This document shows, one piece after another, positions 18,414 through 26,000 of a DNA stretch of 47,719 nt. Each line of letters opens with the position of its first letter. Within the stretch, counting starts at the first letter, position 1. The DNA lies in assembly GCF_004005485.1 (NCBI RefSeq), contig NZ_RZUL01000010.1, positions 1 to 47,719 of the forward strand, read 5' to 3'. This stretch comes from Sphingobium algorifonticola (GTDB lineage Bacteria > Pseudomonadota > Alphaproteobacteria > Sphingomonadales > Sphingomonadaceae). The position numbers and the translations under genes are program-made. The notes below the pieces were generated by a model, which was not told the origin of the DNA, did not search any database, and saw only the letters and a program-made list of their open reading frames with translations.

Positions 18414-18733
18414 TGACCTACATCGCCATCGCGCACGTCCTAGTGACGAGCGTAGGCAGATATTTGCAGCAGCTAGGCAATCACTGGGGACATATTACGT
18501 CAGTGACCCTTGCCGTGCTGCACGGTGTGATCAGTTTCGCCAGGAAGCCGCGCGCCGCGGAGTGGGGGGCCGATGCGCGGGTGATGCTTGACGCCGAACG
18601 CAATACGCCGGTGTGTGCTATTAGCGTCCCCGCCGCGGGCCGAATTGGCGGCCGGACATCTACGCTGAGGCACGATGTCGGTCTTTTCGCCTTTCGCGAA
18701 ATGCCGCTGACCGTCCATTGGATGGATCGATGA
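18413..18733 (+). CDS. DUF2218-family small protein
   Basis: 106 residues. I recognise the DUF2218 pattern: VTSVGRYLQQLGNHWGH near the N-terminus and LFAFREMPLTVHWMDR at the C-terminus, the two ends conserved in this roughly 95-residue family. The middle is a little longer and more divergent than usual. The family has no established biochemical role; members often sit near metal-uptake or redox genes. Here the gene is translationally coupled on both sides: its start overlaps the hydrolase stop (TAATG) and its stop overlaps the next start (ATGA). This argues that it is expressed and functional in the catabolic operon. Confidence 0.8.
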   Translation: MTYIAIAHVLVTSVGRYLQQLGNHWGHITSVTLAVLHGVISFARKPRAAEWGADARVMLDAERNTPVCAISVPAAGRIGGRTSTLRHDVGLFAFREMPLTVHWMDR

Positions 18734-19179
18734 CATCGGTCAGTGCACATTTGCGTTTTAGCACGCTGATATCCGTCGTCATCTCCATGGCGATAAGTGC
18801 GGCCTTCTTCCTCCTGATATTTGGCGGCACGCCAAATATCCGAGTCTTCACCGTGGATGGACTCGCGCTGGACTTCATCCCGCAGACCTTGGCGGCCGGA
18901 TTTATGTCCGCATTGGTGCCCGCAATTCAGACAAGAGCGAAAATGGTCGCAGGGAGCATCACCGGATCTCCTCCCCCGCTTTGGCAGATTGCGGTCCGCG
19001 CGCTAGGGCTCGCCCTTGGCGGCTTGGCATTGGCTGGCGTGATAACTGCCCTTCTGTGGCTCGCTGGAGCAGAGGCCATGAGTTGGGCCAGCGCCTTGGC
19101 TATGAAAATCGGCTATGGGGGGCTGCTAGGCCTTATCATCACGCCCATCGCTTTGCGCGCAATCTTGCCGAGAGGATAG
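18730..19179 (+). CDS. Small integral membrane protein, unknown function
   Basis: 149 residues from the ATG at 18730, which overlaps the DUF2218 stop (ATGA); an in-frame ATG at 18718 is an alternative. About four hydrophobic helices are visible: residues about 10-32, 45-65, 85-108 and 122-145. Between helices 2 and 3 is a short polar loop (TRAKMVAGSITGSPPP). No family is recognised. It is too small for a known aromatic-acid permease. It could be an inner-membrane partner of DUF2218, but that rests only on coupling. Two bases separate it from the cyclase gene. Confidence 0.75.
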   Translation: MTSVSAHLRFSTLISVVISMAISAAFFLLIFGGTPNIRVFTVDGLALDFIPQTLAAGFMSALVPAIQTRAKMVAGSITGSPPPLWQIAVRALGLALGGLALAGVITALLWLAGAEAMSWASALAMKIGYGGLLGLIITPIALRAILPRG

Positions 19180-19181
19180 CC

Positions 19182-19961
19182 ATGGCCCGGACATTCGTCG
19201 ATTTGTCGATCTATTTGGAAAACGACGTCATTACCGATCCGCCCTTCATGCGGCCGAAGATCACCTATCAGCAGCATGCCGACACCGTGGCCGAACTTGG
19301 TCACTTCTTCCCCGGCGTGACAGTCGAGCAGACCCCCGACGGCGCAGGTTTTGCCGCAGCCGAATGGGTGACGCTGACCACGCACAACGGCACGCATTTG
19401 GATGCCCCATGGCACTTTCACCCTACGATGGACGGAGGCAAACGCGCGATCACCATAGACGAGGTCCCACTTGAGTGGTGCTTCAATCCCGGCGTCAAAC
19501 TCGACTTTCGGCATTTCGATGACGGCTATGTCGCCACCGCTGCCGATGTTGAAGCGGAATTGGATCGCATAGGATATGAACTTCAGCCATTCGATATCGT
19601 GCTCGTCAACACCGCTGCGGGCGGCGCGGTAGGTAACCCGGAATTCGTCAATATCGGCTGCGGCATGGGGTATGAAGCGACCATGTATCTGCTCGAACGC
19701 GGTATCCGGGTGACCGGCACCGATGCATGGAGTTGGGATGCTCCGTTCAGCCATACTGCGAAAAAAGTTGCGGAAACCGGGGATACATCGCTGATTTGGG
19801 AAGGGCACAAGGCTGGTCGCGATATCGGCTATTGCCATCTGGAAAAGCTGCACAACCTCGAAAGCCTGCCTTCGCACGGGTTCACCATCAGCTGTTTTCC
19901 CCACAAGATCCGGGGCGCGTCGGCCGGCTGGACCCGTGCCGTTGCGATCATCGAAGGCTGA
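19182..19961 (+). CDS. Cyclase-family metal-dependent hydrolase (kynurenine formamidase / isatin hydrolase fold)
   Basis: 259 residues from the ATG at 19182. It carries the family signature H68-N-G-T-H72-L-D74-A-P-W-H78, the divalent-metal site of kynurenine formamidases and isatin hydrolases. A later GTDAWSWDAPF and the HKAGRDIGYCHLEKLHNL stretch match the C-terminal active-site part. These enzymes open lactams, lactones or formamides. Here it could open a lactone or a cyclic hemiketal formed after ring cleavage. A longer frame upstream to 18981 overlaps the membrane-protein gene and is rejected. Three bases separate it from the SDR. Confidence 0.88.
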   Translation: MARTFVDLSIYLENDVITDPPFMRPKITYQQHADTVAELGHFFPGVTVEQTPDGAGFAAAEWVTLTTHNGTHLDAPWHFHPTMDGGKRAITIDEVPLEWCFNPGVKLDFRHFDDGYVATAADVEAELDRIGYELQPFDIVLVNTAAGGAVGNPEFVNIGCGMGYEATMYLLERGIRVTGTDAWSWDAPFSHTAKKVAETGDTSLIWEGHKAGRDIGYCHLEKLHNLESLPSHGFTISCFPHKIRGASAGWTRAVAIIEG

Positions 19962-19964
19962 GCG

Positions 19965-20732
19965 ATGCTGGCCGCCGCGTTCGATCTTGCCGGTCGCACG
20001 GCCATTATCACGGGATCGACGCGCAGTATCGGGCTGGGCATCGCGCAGGCGCTGGCCGAGGCTGGCGCGAAAGTTGTTGTGTCGAGCGAGAACGACGCTG
20101 ATGTCACCCAGACTACTCGTCAACTGACCGACCTCGGGTATTGCGCGCACGGCATCGCCTGCGATGTCACTGATCCCGTTGCGCTGCGCGCCTTGATCGA
20201 TGGCACAGTGACGGCCTTTGGCGGCATCGACATTCTCGTATGCAATGCGGGCATCACAGGCGCTGCGGGCAGCTGGTCGCTCGAAGATTTCGATCAGGTT
20301 ATGGCGATCAACCTTCGCTCGAAGGTGGCGCTGACGAGCATCGCCCTGCCGCATATCGCCGCGCGAAGCGGCGGCAGTGTTATCCTGATGTCCAGCCTGT
20401 CAGCGCTGCGCGGCAATGGCGCGATCAATGCCTATGCGCTGGCTAAGGCGGGTGTCGCTCAACTGGCCCGGAATTTAGCGGTTCAATGGGGGCCGAAAGG
20501 CGTTCGCGTCAATGCCATCGCGCCCGGCCTGATCCGCACCCCGCTGTCCGAACCCTTGATGGCCGACAAAACCTTTATCGACCGGCGAATAGGCATGACA
20601 CCGCTGCGCCGCGTTGGCGAGGTCGACGATGTTGCCGCGACCTGCCTATTCCTCGCCTCGAAGGCCAGCGCCTTCATCACCGGCCAGCAGATCTCTGTCG
20701 ATGGCGGCACATCGATCACCGATGGCAGCTGA
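19965..20732 (+). CDS. Short-chain dehydrogenase/reductase (classical SDR)
   Basis: 255 residues. The NAD(P)-binding TGSTRSIG lies at about 17-24 and NAG at about 94-96. The catalytic Ser144, Tyr157 and Lys161 (YALAK) and the C-terminal ITGQQISVDGG are all present. It would oxidise or reduce an alcohol/ketone in a pathway intermediate. It is three bases after the cyclase stop and overlaps the next gene by 11 bp. The substrate cannot be read from the sequence. Confidence 0.9.
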   Translation: MLAAAFDLAGRTAIITGSTRSIGLGIAQALAEAGAKVVVSSENDADVTQTTRQLTDLGYCAHGIACDVTDPVALRALIDGTVTAFGGIDILVCNAGITGAAGSWSLEDFDQVMAINLRSKVALTSIALPHIAARSGGSVILMSSLSALRGNGAINAYALAKAGVAQLARNLAVQWGPKGVRVNAIAPGLIRTPLSEPLMADKTFIDRRIGMTPLRRVGEVDDVAATCLFLASKASAFITGQQISVDGGTSITDGS

Positions 20733-21645
20733 GCCGATCCTGATCACCGGCGCGGGCGGCTTTGTCGGCAGCGCACTGATGCGCGCGCTGGCGGGGACAC
20801 GCCGGATTATCGCGACCGATCGGGCGGAGCTGGATTGCGCCGATCTGCCTGGTATCACCGCGCTGCAAGGCGAAATCGATAACCCCGCGCTTGTCACGGC
20901 GATTGCTGCAGAGCCGCTCGCCGCGATCATCCACCTCGCTACTATCCCAGGCGGCGCGGCAGAGACCGATCCGGCGCTTGCGGCGCGGATCAACGTCGCC
21001 GCTCCGATGGCGCTGATCGATGCGGTGACCGCCTACGGCAACGTGCCCCGCCTGATCTTCGCCAGCAGCATTGCAGTGTTCGGCCATCCCATGCCGCAGT
21101 GGGTAGACGACGATACGCAGGTGCGCCCGCTGAAACTCTACGGCGCCCACAAAGCGATGATGGAAGAATGGATCGCGACACTCGACCGGCGGGGTACGGT
21201 ACGCGGCCTCTCGCTGCGACTTCCGGGCATCTTGGCCCGCCCGCTCGCGCCATCGGGGATGAAATCGGCTTTCCTTGGCGATCTCTTCCATGCGTTGAAG
21301 ACGCGCAAGCCCATCACCCTGCCGGTCTCGGCCGACGCCTACAGCTGGCTCTTGTCTCGGCGCGCGCTGGTGGAGCAGCTGATAATCGCACTCGATCTTG
21401 CTACCGACCCTGCGTCTACCCGTCTGAACTTGCCCGCCTTGCGGGTGCGCATGGGCGATTTAGTGACCGAAGTCGCGCGCCAGACAGGAGCAGACCCAAT
21501 GCTCGCGACATACGCGCCTGATCCGGCAATCGAGGCCGCATTCGGTGCGCAGCCCCCGCTTGCAACCCCTGCCGCAAACGCGCTTGGCCTCACGCATGAT
21601 GGCGACATTGCTGCGCTAGTGGCGAATGCCCTTGCCGATCTTTGA
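20722..21645 (+). CDS. NAD-dependent epimerase/dehydratase-family (extended SDR, DenD-like)
   Basis: 307 residues from the ATG at 20722, which lies inside the 3' end of the previous gene; the upstream part of the frame from 20614 is shadow. ILITGAGGFVGSALMRAL is the extended-SDR Rossmann motif. The catalytic Tyr/Lys are in LYGAHK, and the Ser is in FASSIAVFG. The length and the SSIAVFG...YGAHK pattern recall D-erythronate dehydrogenase (DenD) and relatives. In this operon it more likely handles an open-chain hydroxy acid made by ring cleavage. 18 bp separate it from the FAH-family gene. Confidence 0.85.
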   Translation: MAAEPILITGAGGFVGSALMRALAGTRRIIATDRAELDCADLPGITALQGEIDNPALVTAIAAEPLAAIIHLATIPGGAAETDPALAARINVAAPMALIDAVTAYGNVPRLIFASSIAVFGHPMPQWVDDDTQVRPLKLYGAHKAMMEEWIATLDRRGTVRGLSLRLPGILARPLAPSGMKSAFLGDLFHALKTRKPITLPVSADAYSWLLSRRALVEQLIIALDLATDPASTRLNLPALRVRMGDLVTEVARQTGADPMLATYAPDPAIEAAFGAQPPLATPAANALGLTHDGDIAALVANALADL

Positions 21646-21663
21646 CATGCGAAAGGACGCCGA

Positions 21664-22623
21664 ATGAAACTCGCTACCGTCGATGACGGGACACCCGATG
21701 GTGCGCTGGCCGTCATCAGCGCGGACGGAAGCCGCTATCTGGCAACGAACGTCCCCACGCTGCAGGCTGCTATCGAAGGCTGGCACAAAGCCGAACCCAC
21801 ATTGACGGGGTTAGCGGCACGCCTGGACGCGGGAGAAGGCGAAAGCACCCATAGCCTCGTTTTTGCGGCCCCCTTACCCCGCGCTTGGCAATGGCTCGAC
21901 GGCTCGGCCTATCGCAGCCATGGCGCGTTGATGGAGACGCTGTTCGGGACAGAGCCTCCGCCGCCGGGCCGACCGCTCATGTATCAGGGCCTGTCGCACC
22001 AGTTTCTGTCAGCCACCAGTGATGTTCCCCTGCCGCGTGAGGAGGATGGGATCGATTTCGAAGGCGAATTTGGCATTATAACGGATTTCGTGCCGATGGG
22101 CGTCACCCCCGAACAGGCGCTGGGCCATATCAAGCTGCTGGTACAGATCAACGACTGGTCGCTGCGCGCACTGGCCCCAGTCGAAATGAAGACGGGGTTT
22201 GGCTGGATCCATGCCAAGCCAGCCTGTTCACTAGCACCTTTCGCCGTAACCCCCGATGAGCTGGGCGATGCTTGGCGCGATGGTCGCGTCCATTTACCGC
22301 TGACGGTGGACTGGAACGGGGTACGCTTTGGCAATGCGGAGGGTGGACCGATGGAGTTCGGCTTTCACGAACTGGTCGCGCACGCCGCCAGTACGCGGTC
22401 GCTTTGCGCGGGCACGATCATTGGCTCGGGCACTGTGTCGAACAGCAATTTCCGTGAGATCGGCTCGGCCTGCATTGCGGAACGGCGCGGCATCGAGATG
22501 CTGGACGAAGGCAAGGCACGCACAGGCTTCATGCGGTTCGGCGATCGTGTGCGAATGGAGTGTCGATTGCGCGACGGCCGTGTGCTGTTTGGGGCCATTG
22601 ACCAGAAAGTCGTGAAGGCATGA
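21664..22623 (+). CDS. Fumarylacetoacetate hydrolase-family protein
   Basis: 319 residues. The FAH fold is shown by the metal-ligand set: an Asp near residue 120, Glu133 and Glu135 in DFEGEFGIITD, and Asp164 in INDWSLR. The C-terminal part has GTIIGSGTVSN. Family members hydrolyse C-C bonds of fumarylpyruvate/acetoacetate, decarboxylate or isomerise 2-oxo-enoates. The N-terminal domain is longer than in small FAH-type isomerases (about 220 residues), nearer to the fumarylacetoacetase-like branch. Here it is a good candidate for the second hydrolytic step after meta-cleavage. It overlaps the cupin start by four bases (ATGA). Confidence 0.9.
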   Translation: MKLATVDDGTPDGALAVISADGSRYLATNVPTLQAAIEGWHKAEPTLTGLAARLDAGEGESTHSLVFAAPLPRAWQWLDGSAYRSHGALMETLFGTEPPPPGRPLMYQGLSHQFLSATSDVPLPREEDGIDFEGEFGIITDFVPMGVTPEQALGHIKLLVQINDWSLRALAPVEMKTGFGWIHAKPACSLAPFAVTPDELGDAWRDGRVHLPLTVDWNGVRFGNAEGGPMEFGFHELVAHAASTRSLCAGTIIGSGTVSNSNFREIGSACIAERRGIEMLDEGKARTGFMRFGDRVRMECRLRDGRVLFGAIDQKVVKA

Positions 22624-23111
22624 TCGGTTCTGCCGATGTCCGTCGGATCGTCACCGGCCATGATCCGTCGGGTCGCGCGATATTTGCCAGCGACGACCTG
22701 TTGCCGGTCAATCCAATCGCATCGGGGGATGCCGCATTCAGCCTGGTGTGGACCACCGCGACCGTTCCGGCCGACAATAATGACGATACCGAAGGCCGGG
22801 ATCGCGACGCTGGACTTACGTTGCATCAAGGTTCGGTCTTGCGGGTTGTCGACATGCTGCCCGGTGGCGTCTCGCCCTTTCATCGCAGCAGCAGCATCGA
22901 TTACGGCATCGTGCTGGCGGGCGAAGTCGAACTGGAGCTTGATGGGGGTGCGGTAAGGATAGCGGGCGCCGGGGATATCATCGTCCAGCGCGGCACCGTT
23001 CACCTCTGGCGCAATCCTTCAGCGACCAATATCTGCCGTATCGCCTTTGTCCTGATCGAAGCGGTTCCGCGGATTGTGGACGGCAATCCCCTGCCCGATA
23101 TCATGGAATGA
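22620..23111 (+). CDS. Single-domain cupin protein
   Basis: 163 residues. The conserved beta-barrel covers about residues 70-145: motif 1 SPFHRSSSIDYGIVLAGEVE and motif 2 GDIIVQRGTVHLWRN, with a His in each. The metal set is reduced: HRSSSID replaces the classical HxH. It resembles cupins found in aromatic and flavonoid breakdown operons, where roles in isomerisation or dioxygenation are proposed. Coupled to the FAH gene by an ATGA overlap; the next gene starts four bases downstream. Confidence 0.85.
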   Translation: MIGSADVRRIVTGHDPSGRAIFASDDLLPVNPIASGDAAFSLVWTTATVPADNNDDTEGRDRDAGLTLHQGSVLRVVDMLPGGVSPFHRSSSIDYGIVLAGEVELELDGGAVRIAGAGDIIVQRGTVHLWRNPSATNICRIAFVLIEAVPRIVDGNPLPDIME

Positions 23112-23115
23112 CCTC

Positions 23116-23832
23116 ATGACAAGTCGTGAAGCTGTGATCCTCGTCCCCGGCCTGTTGTGCGATGCCGAAGTCTGGGCTCATCAGATTGCCACCCTTGACA
23201 CGCATTACAAAGTCATAGTTCCCGACCTTACCCGACGCGATCTGCTTACTGACATGGCTGCGGACATTCTGATCGACGCACCTGCCCGTTTTTCGATTGT
23301 TGGCCATTCGATGGGCGGTCGCGTCGCTTTGGAAGTGTTCAGACTTGCACCCGATCGGGTCACGCGGCTCGGCCTGCTCGATACCGGCGTGCATCCTGCG
23401 TCGCCGGATGAACTGCCCAAACGCCAGGCAATGCTCGACATCAGCGCCAATCAGGGCATGGCCGCTCTCGCCTCGGTCTGGTTGCCCCCGATGGTCAAGC
23501 CAGGATTGCTGGACACCGATCCCGCGCTTCGGGCCAGACTTTACGCAATGGTCGAACGCATGTCGCCGCGGATTCACCGCCAACAGATCAACGCCCTGAT
23601 CCATCGCCCTGATGCGGCACCTTTGCTGAAACACATTGCATGCCCTACCCTCATCGGCGTCGGCGAACACGACCAGTGGAGTCCGCCCGATCAGCATAGG
23701 CCAATTGCGGCGGCGATTGCCGGTACCGAAATGACGGTTTTTGAAGATTCAGGCCATATGGCGCCGATGGAAGTGCCGGACGCTGTGAGTGCTGCGCTGT
23801 CGGCGTGGATGGCCCGCCCGATCAGCAGTTGA
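23116..23832 (+). CDS. Alpha/beta hydrolase
   Basis: 238 residues from the ATG at 23116; the frame upstream to 23074 overlaps the cupin. The nucleophile elbow is GHSMGG (Ser65), the acid residue lies in the GVGEHDQWSPP segment, and the His in DSGHMAPME. The compact size without a large lid resembles small esterases and meta-cleavage-product hydrolase relatives. The role is likely hydrolysis of an ester or thioester in the same pathway. It is the last gene before a 68-bp gap that holds a VanR-like operator. Confidence 0.87.
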   Translation: MTSREAVILVPGLLCDAEVWAHQIATLDTHYKVIVPDLTRRDLLTDMAADILIDAPARFSIVGHSMGGRVALEVFRLAPDRVTRLGLLDTGVHPASPDELPKRQAMLDISANQGMAALASVWLPPMVKPGLLDTDPALRARLYAMVERMSPRIHRQQINALIHRPDAAPLLKHIACPTLIGVGEHDQWSPPDQHRPIAAAIAGTEMTVFEDSGHMAPMEVPDAVSAALSAWMARPISS

Positions 23833-23865
23833 CCTCCAACTTGCGATTCCCCGCGAAGTACATTA

Positions 23866-23875
23866 TTGGATCCAA
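23866..23875. promoter_or_regulatory. Perfect palindrome TTGGATCCAA, VanR-like operator
   Basis: The site ATTGGATCCAAA matches, from memory, the Caulobacter VanR operator ATTGGATCCAAT at 11 of 12 bases. It lies 26 bp before the start of a VanA-like Rieske oxygenase, the position expected for repression. No GntR/VanR gene is in this window, so the regulator must be elsewhere. Confidence 0.55.
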
Positions 23876-23900
23876 AAATATGGCAGCGGGAGAACTCTAG

Positions 23901-24980
23901 ATGGCTACAAGCCTCAAAGCCGAGGCGCGCGACGCAGAGCCGACTGCCGCGTCATGGGTACGTAATGCGTGGTATGTCGCGTGCATGCCCCACGAGATTG
24001 AGGGAAAACCTCTAGGCAGAACAATATGCAACGAACAGATGGTGTTCTTTCGCGGTATCGAGGGGCAGGTCGCCGCACTGGAGGACTTCTGCCCGCATCG
24101 CGGCGCGCCGCTATCGCTCGGGTTCCTGCGCGATGGCGCGTTGGTCTGTGGCTATCATGGATTGACCATGGGCTGCCGTGGCAAGACCGAAGGCATGCCG
24201 GGTCAGCGTGTTGGCGGTTTTCCGCCGATCCGATCCTTTCCGGTCATAGAGCGTTATGGCTTTATATGGGTCTGGCCGGGTGATCCCGATCTGGCCGATC
24301 CGGCGAAGCTGCGGCATCTTGCGTGGGCTGAAGACGAAGGCTGGGCTTACGGCGGTGGCATTTATCACGTTGCCTCGGACTATAGGCTGATGATCGACAA
24401 TTTGATGGATCTGACGCACGAGACCTATGTTCACGCGACCAGCATCGGACAGAAGGAAATTGACGAGGCACCGGTTCGCACACGACTGGTTGGGAGCGAA
24501 GTCGTGACAAGCCGGTTCATGGACAATGTCTCGCCGCCGCCGTTTTGGGCCATGGCGCTGGACGGTGCAGGTCTGCCCAGTGAAGTACCGGTAGACCGCT
24601 GGCAAATCTGCCATTTCCACTTGCCCAGCAGCGTTGAGATCGAAGTTGGCGTCGCCCCCATGGGCCAGGGAGGTTATGACGCGCCAATGGACCAGAAAGT
24701 CTATGCAATGGTCGTCGATATGATGACACCAGAAACGGATTCATCGCATTGGTATTTTTGGGGGATGGCAAGACGATTTGCCGTTAACGACCAGGATTTA
24801 ACCGACAGCATTCGGGATGGCCAGGGCCGTATATTCGCTGAAGACATCGAGATGCTCGAACGTCAGCAGCAAAATTTATCGCGCCAGCCCGACCGGCGAC
24901 TTTTGCTCTTGAACATCGACGCCGGCGGCGTGCGGTCGCGTCAGTTGATAGATAAAGCCATTGCGGTAGAGCTGGCATGA
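23901..24980 (+). CDS. Rieske non-heme iron oxygenase, VanA-like (aromatic O-demethylase type)
   Basis: 359 residues, the usual VanA length. The Rieske [2Fe-2S] ligands are Cys64-x-His66 (CPHRGAPL) and Cys83-x2-His86 (CGYHG). The mononuclear iron site is in NLMDLTHETYVH (His173, His178), with an Asp expected in the RIFAEDIEMLE segment near residue 315. VanA-type enzymes hydroxylate or O-demethylate methoxylated aromatics with electrons from a VanB-like reductase, which is absent here. Probable job: removing an O-methyl from the ring substrate before or alongside hydroxylation. A VanR-like palindrome in its own upstream gap suggests an extra promoter inside the operon. Confidence 0.9.
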   Translation: MATSLKAEARDAEPTAASWVRNAWYVACMPHEIEGKPLGRTICNEQMVFFRGIEGQVAALEDFCPHRGAPLSLGFLRDGALVCGYHGLTMGCRGKTEGMPGQRVGGFPPIRSFPVIERYGFIWVWPGDPDLADPAKLRHLAWAEDEGWAYGGGIYHVASDYRLMIDNLMDLTHETYVHATSIGQKEIDEAPVRTRLVGSEVVTSRFMDNVSPPPFWAMALDGAGLPSEVPVDRWQICHFHLPSSVEIEVGVAPMGQGGYDAPMDQKVYAMVVDMMTPETDSSHWYFWGMARRFAVNDQDLTDSIRDGQGRIFAEDIEMLERQQQNLSRQPDRRLLLLNIDAGGVRSRQLIDKAIAVELA

Positions 24981-25254
24981 ACGGCGACCAACGCGTCGCA
25001 GCGCGGCGTCCCGCAAAATTCGCTCTACGCGCGGGCCTATCCGGCTATCGGTAACAGCCGTGGTAAGCCCGGAAGAATATGTTCGATCGCTTGAAATGTT
25101 TGATGATGCAACGCGGGCAAGCCGGAGACTGGATGCTATCGCCCATTGCAGTCGATAGGCAGCAATTTTGAAGATCTAATGGCGTTTCGCACATTGGCGA
25201 TCATTCAAACTTTTTCGATGACCGAGAACGGGCAACTTGATGGTCGAAGCGACG
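24981..25254. other. Non-coding gap between converging VanA-like and SDR genes
   Basis: 274 bp, no gene supported. A frame reading EDLMAFRTLAIIQTFSMTEN (about 25165-25230) looks faintly like a worn regulator fragment, but lacks a start and any definable domain. No terminator with a clear T-run is seen. Confidence 0.4.
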
Positions 25255-25974
25255 TTAGTTTTTTGATGCGCCTCCATCCGTGGCGATCGTCTGGCCGGTA
25301 AGGAACTCGGCACCGTCGCTTGCCAGAAACAATGCGACGCCTACGACATCAGTTGGCACCGCTACACGTTCGATCGCCTGCATTGCCACCGTCTGCGTGA
25401 CGACTTCCGGAGCCGCCTGCTCGATCATTGCTGTTCCCTCGGTTCGCGTGAAGCTTGGGGCTATGCAGTTTACCGTAATGCCGTACCGGCCCATTTCGCT
25501 CGCCAAGGATCGGCTCAGCCCGATTATGCCGCCCTTACTGGCAACATAGTGCGCCAAATACGGCGTCCCCATGAAAAAGGTGTTGGACGTCACATTGATG
25601 ATCCGACCCCAGGAACGCGCCCGCATGTTCGGCAGGCATAACTGACTCAAGTGGAAAACGGACCCGAGATTGGTAGCCAGCACACTGTCCCAATCGTCCG
25701 GGCTGATATCCTCGAACCGCTGCATCGGATAAATGCCTGCATTGTTGATCAGGACATCCACGGGGCCAAGCTCCACTGCCACGCGACCAACAAATTCGGT
25801 GCACGATCCTCGGTCGCGAACGTCACATGGCCCGGTAAAAAGGCCCTCATTCCTCTGGAAGTTTTGAAACGCGAGGTCGGCAATGGCGACCCTGTCCCCT
25901 TGCTGCGCAAATGCCTGGGCCAGCGCCGCACCTATCCCTTGTGCGCCACCCGTGACGAGAACCGTCCTGCCCAT
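25255..25974 (-). CDS. Short-chain dehydrogenase/reductase
   Basis: 239 residues from the ATG at 25974, preceded by GAGGAGAAGAGG; a GTG at 26004 overlapping the previous stop is an alternative that adds ten residues. TGGAQGIG is the NAD(P)-binding motif and NNAG is present. The catalytic Tyr/Lys are in HYVASK, and FLTGQTIATDGG closes the C-terminus. It forms a three-gene minus-strand unit with the following SDR and TonB receptor (transcribed receptor, SDR, this SDR). Confidence 0.9.
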   Translation of the reverse strand: MGRTVLVTGGAQGIGAALAQAFAQQGDRVAIADLAFQNFQRNEGLFTGPCDVRDRGSCTEFVGRVAVELGPVDVLINNAGIYPMQRFEDISPDDWDSVLATNLGSVFHLSQLCLPNMRARSWGRIINVTSNTFFMGTPYLAHYVASKGGIIGLSRSLASEMGRYGITVNCIAPSFTRTEGTAMIEQAAPEVVTQTVAMQAIERVAVPTDVVGVALFLASDGAEFLTGQTIATDGGASKN

Positions 25975-26000
25975 CCTCTTCTCCTCAAATGCCAGGCTGC

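Noticed and set aside
19113..20354. 413-codon minus-strand frame
   Set aside because: Spans two real plus-strand genes (cyclase and SDR) with intact motifs; shadow.
25165..25254. Possible remnant of a regulator gene
   Set aside because: Only about 30 codons without a start; too short to name a family.
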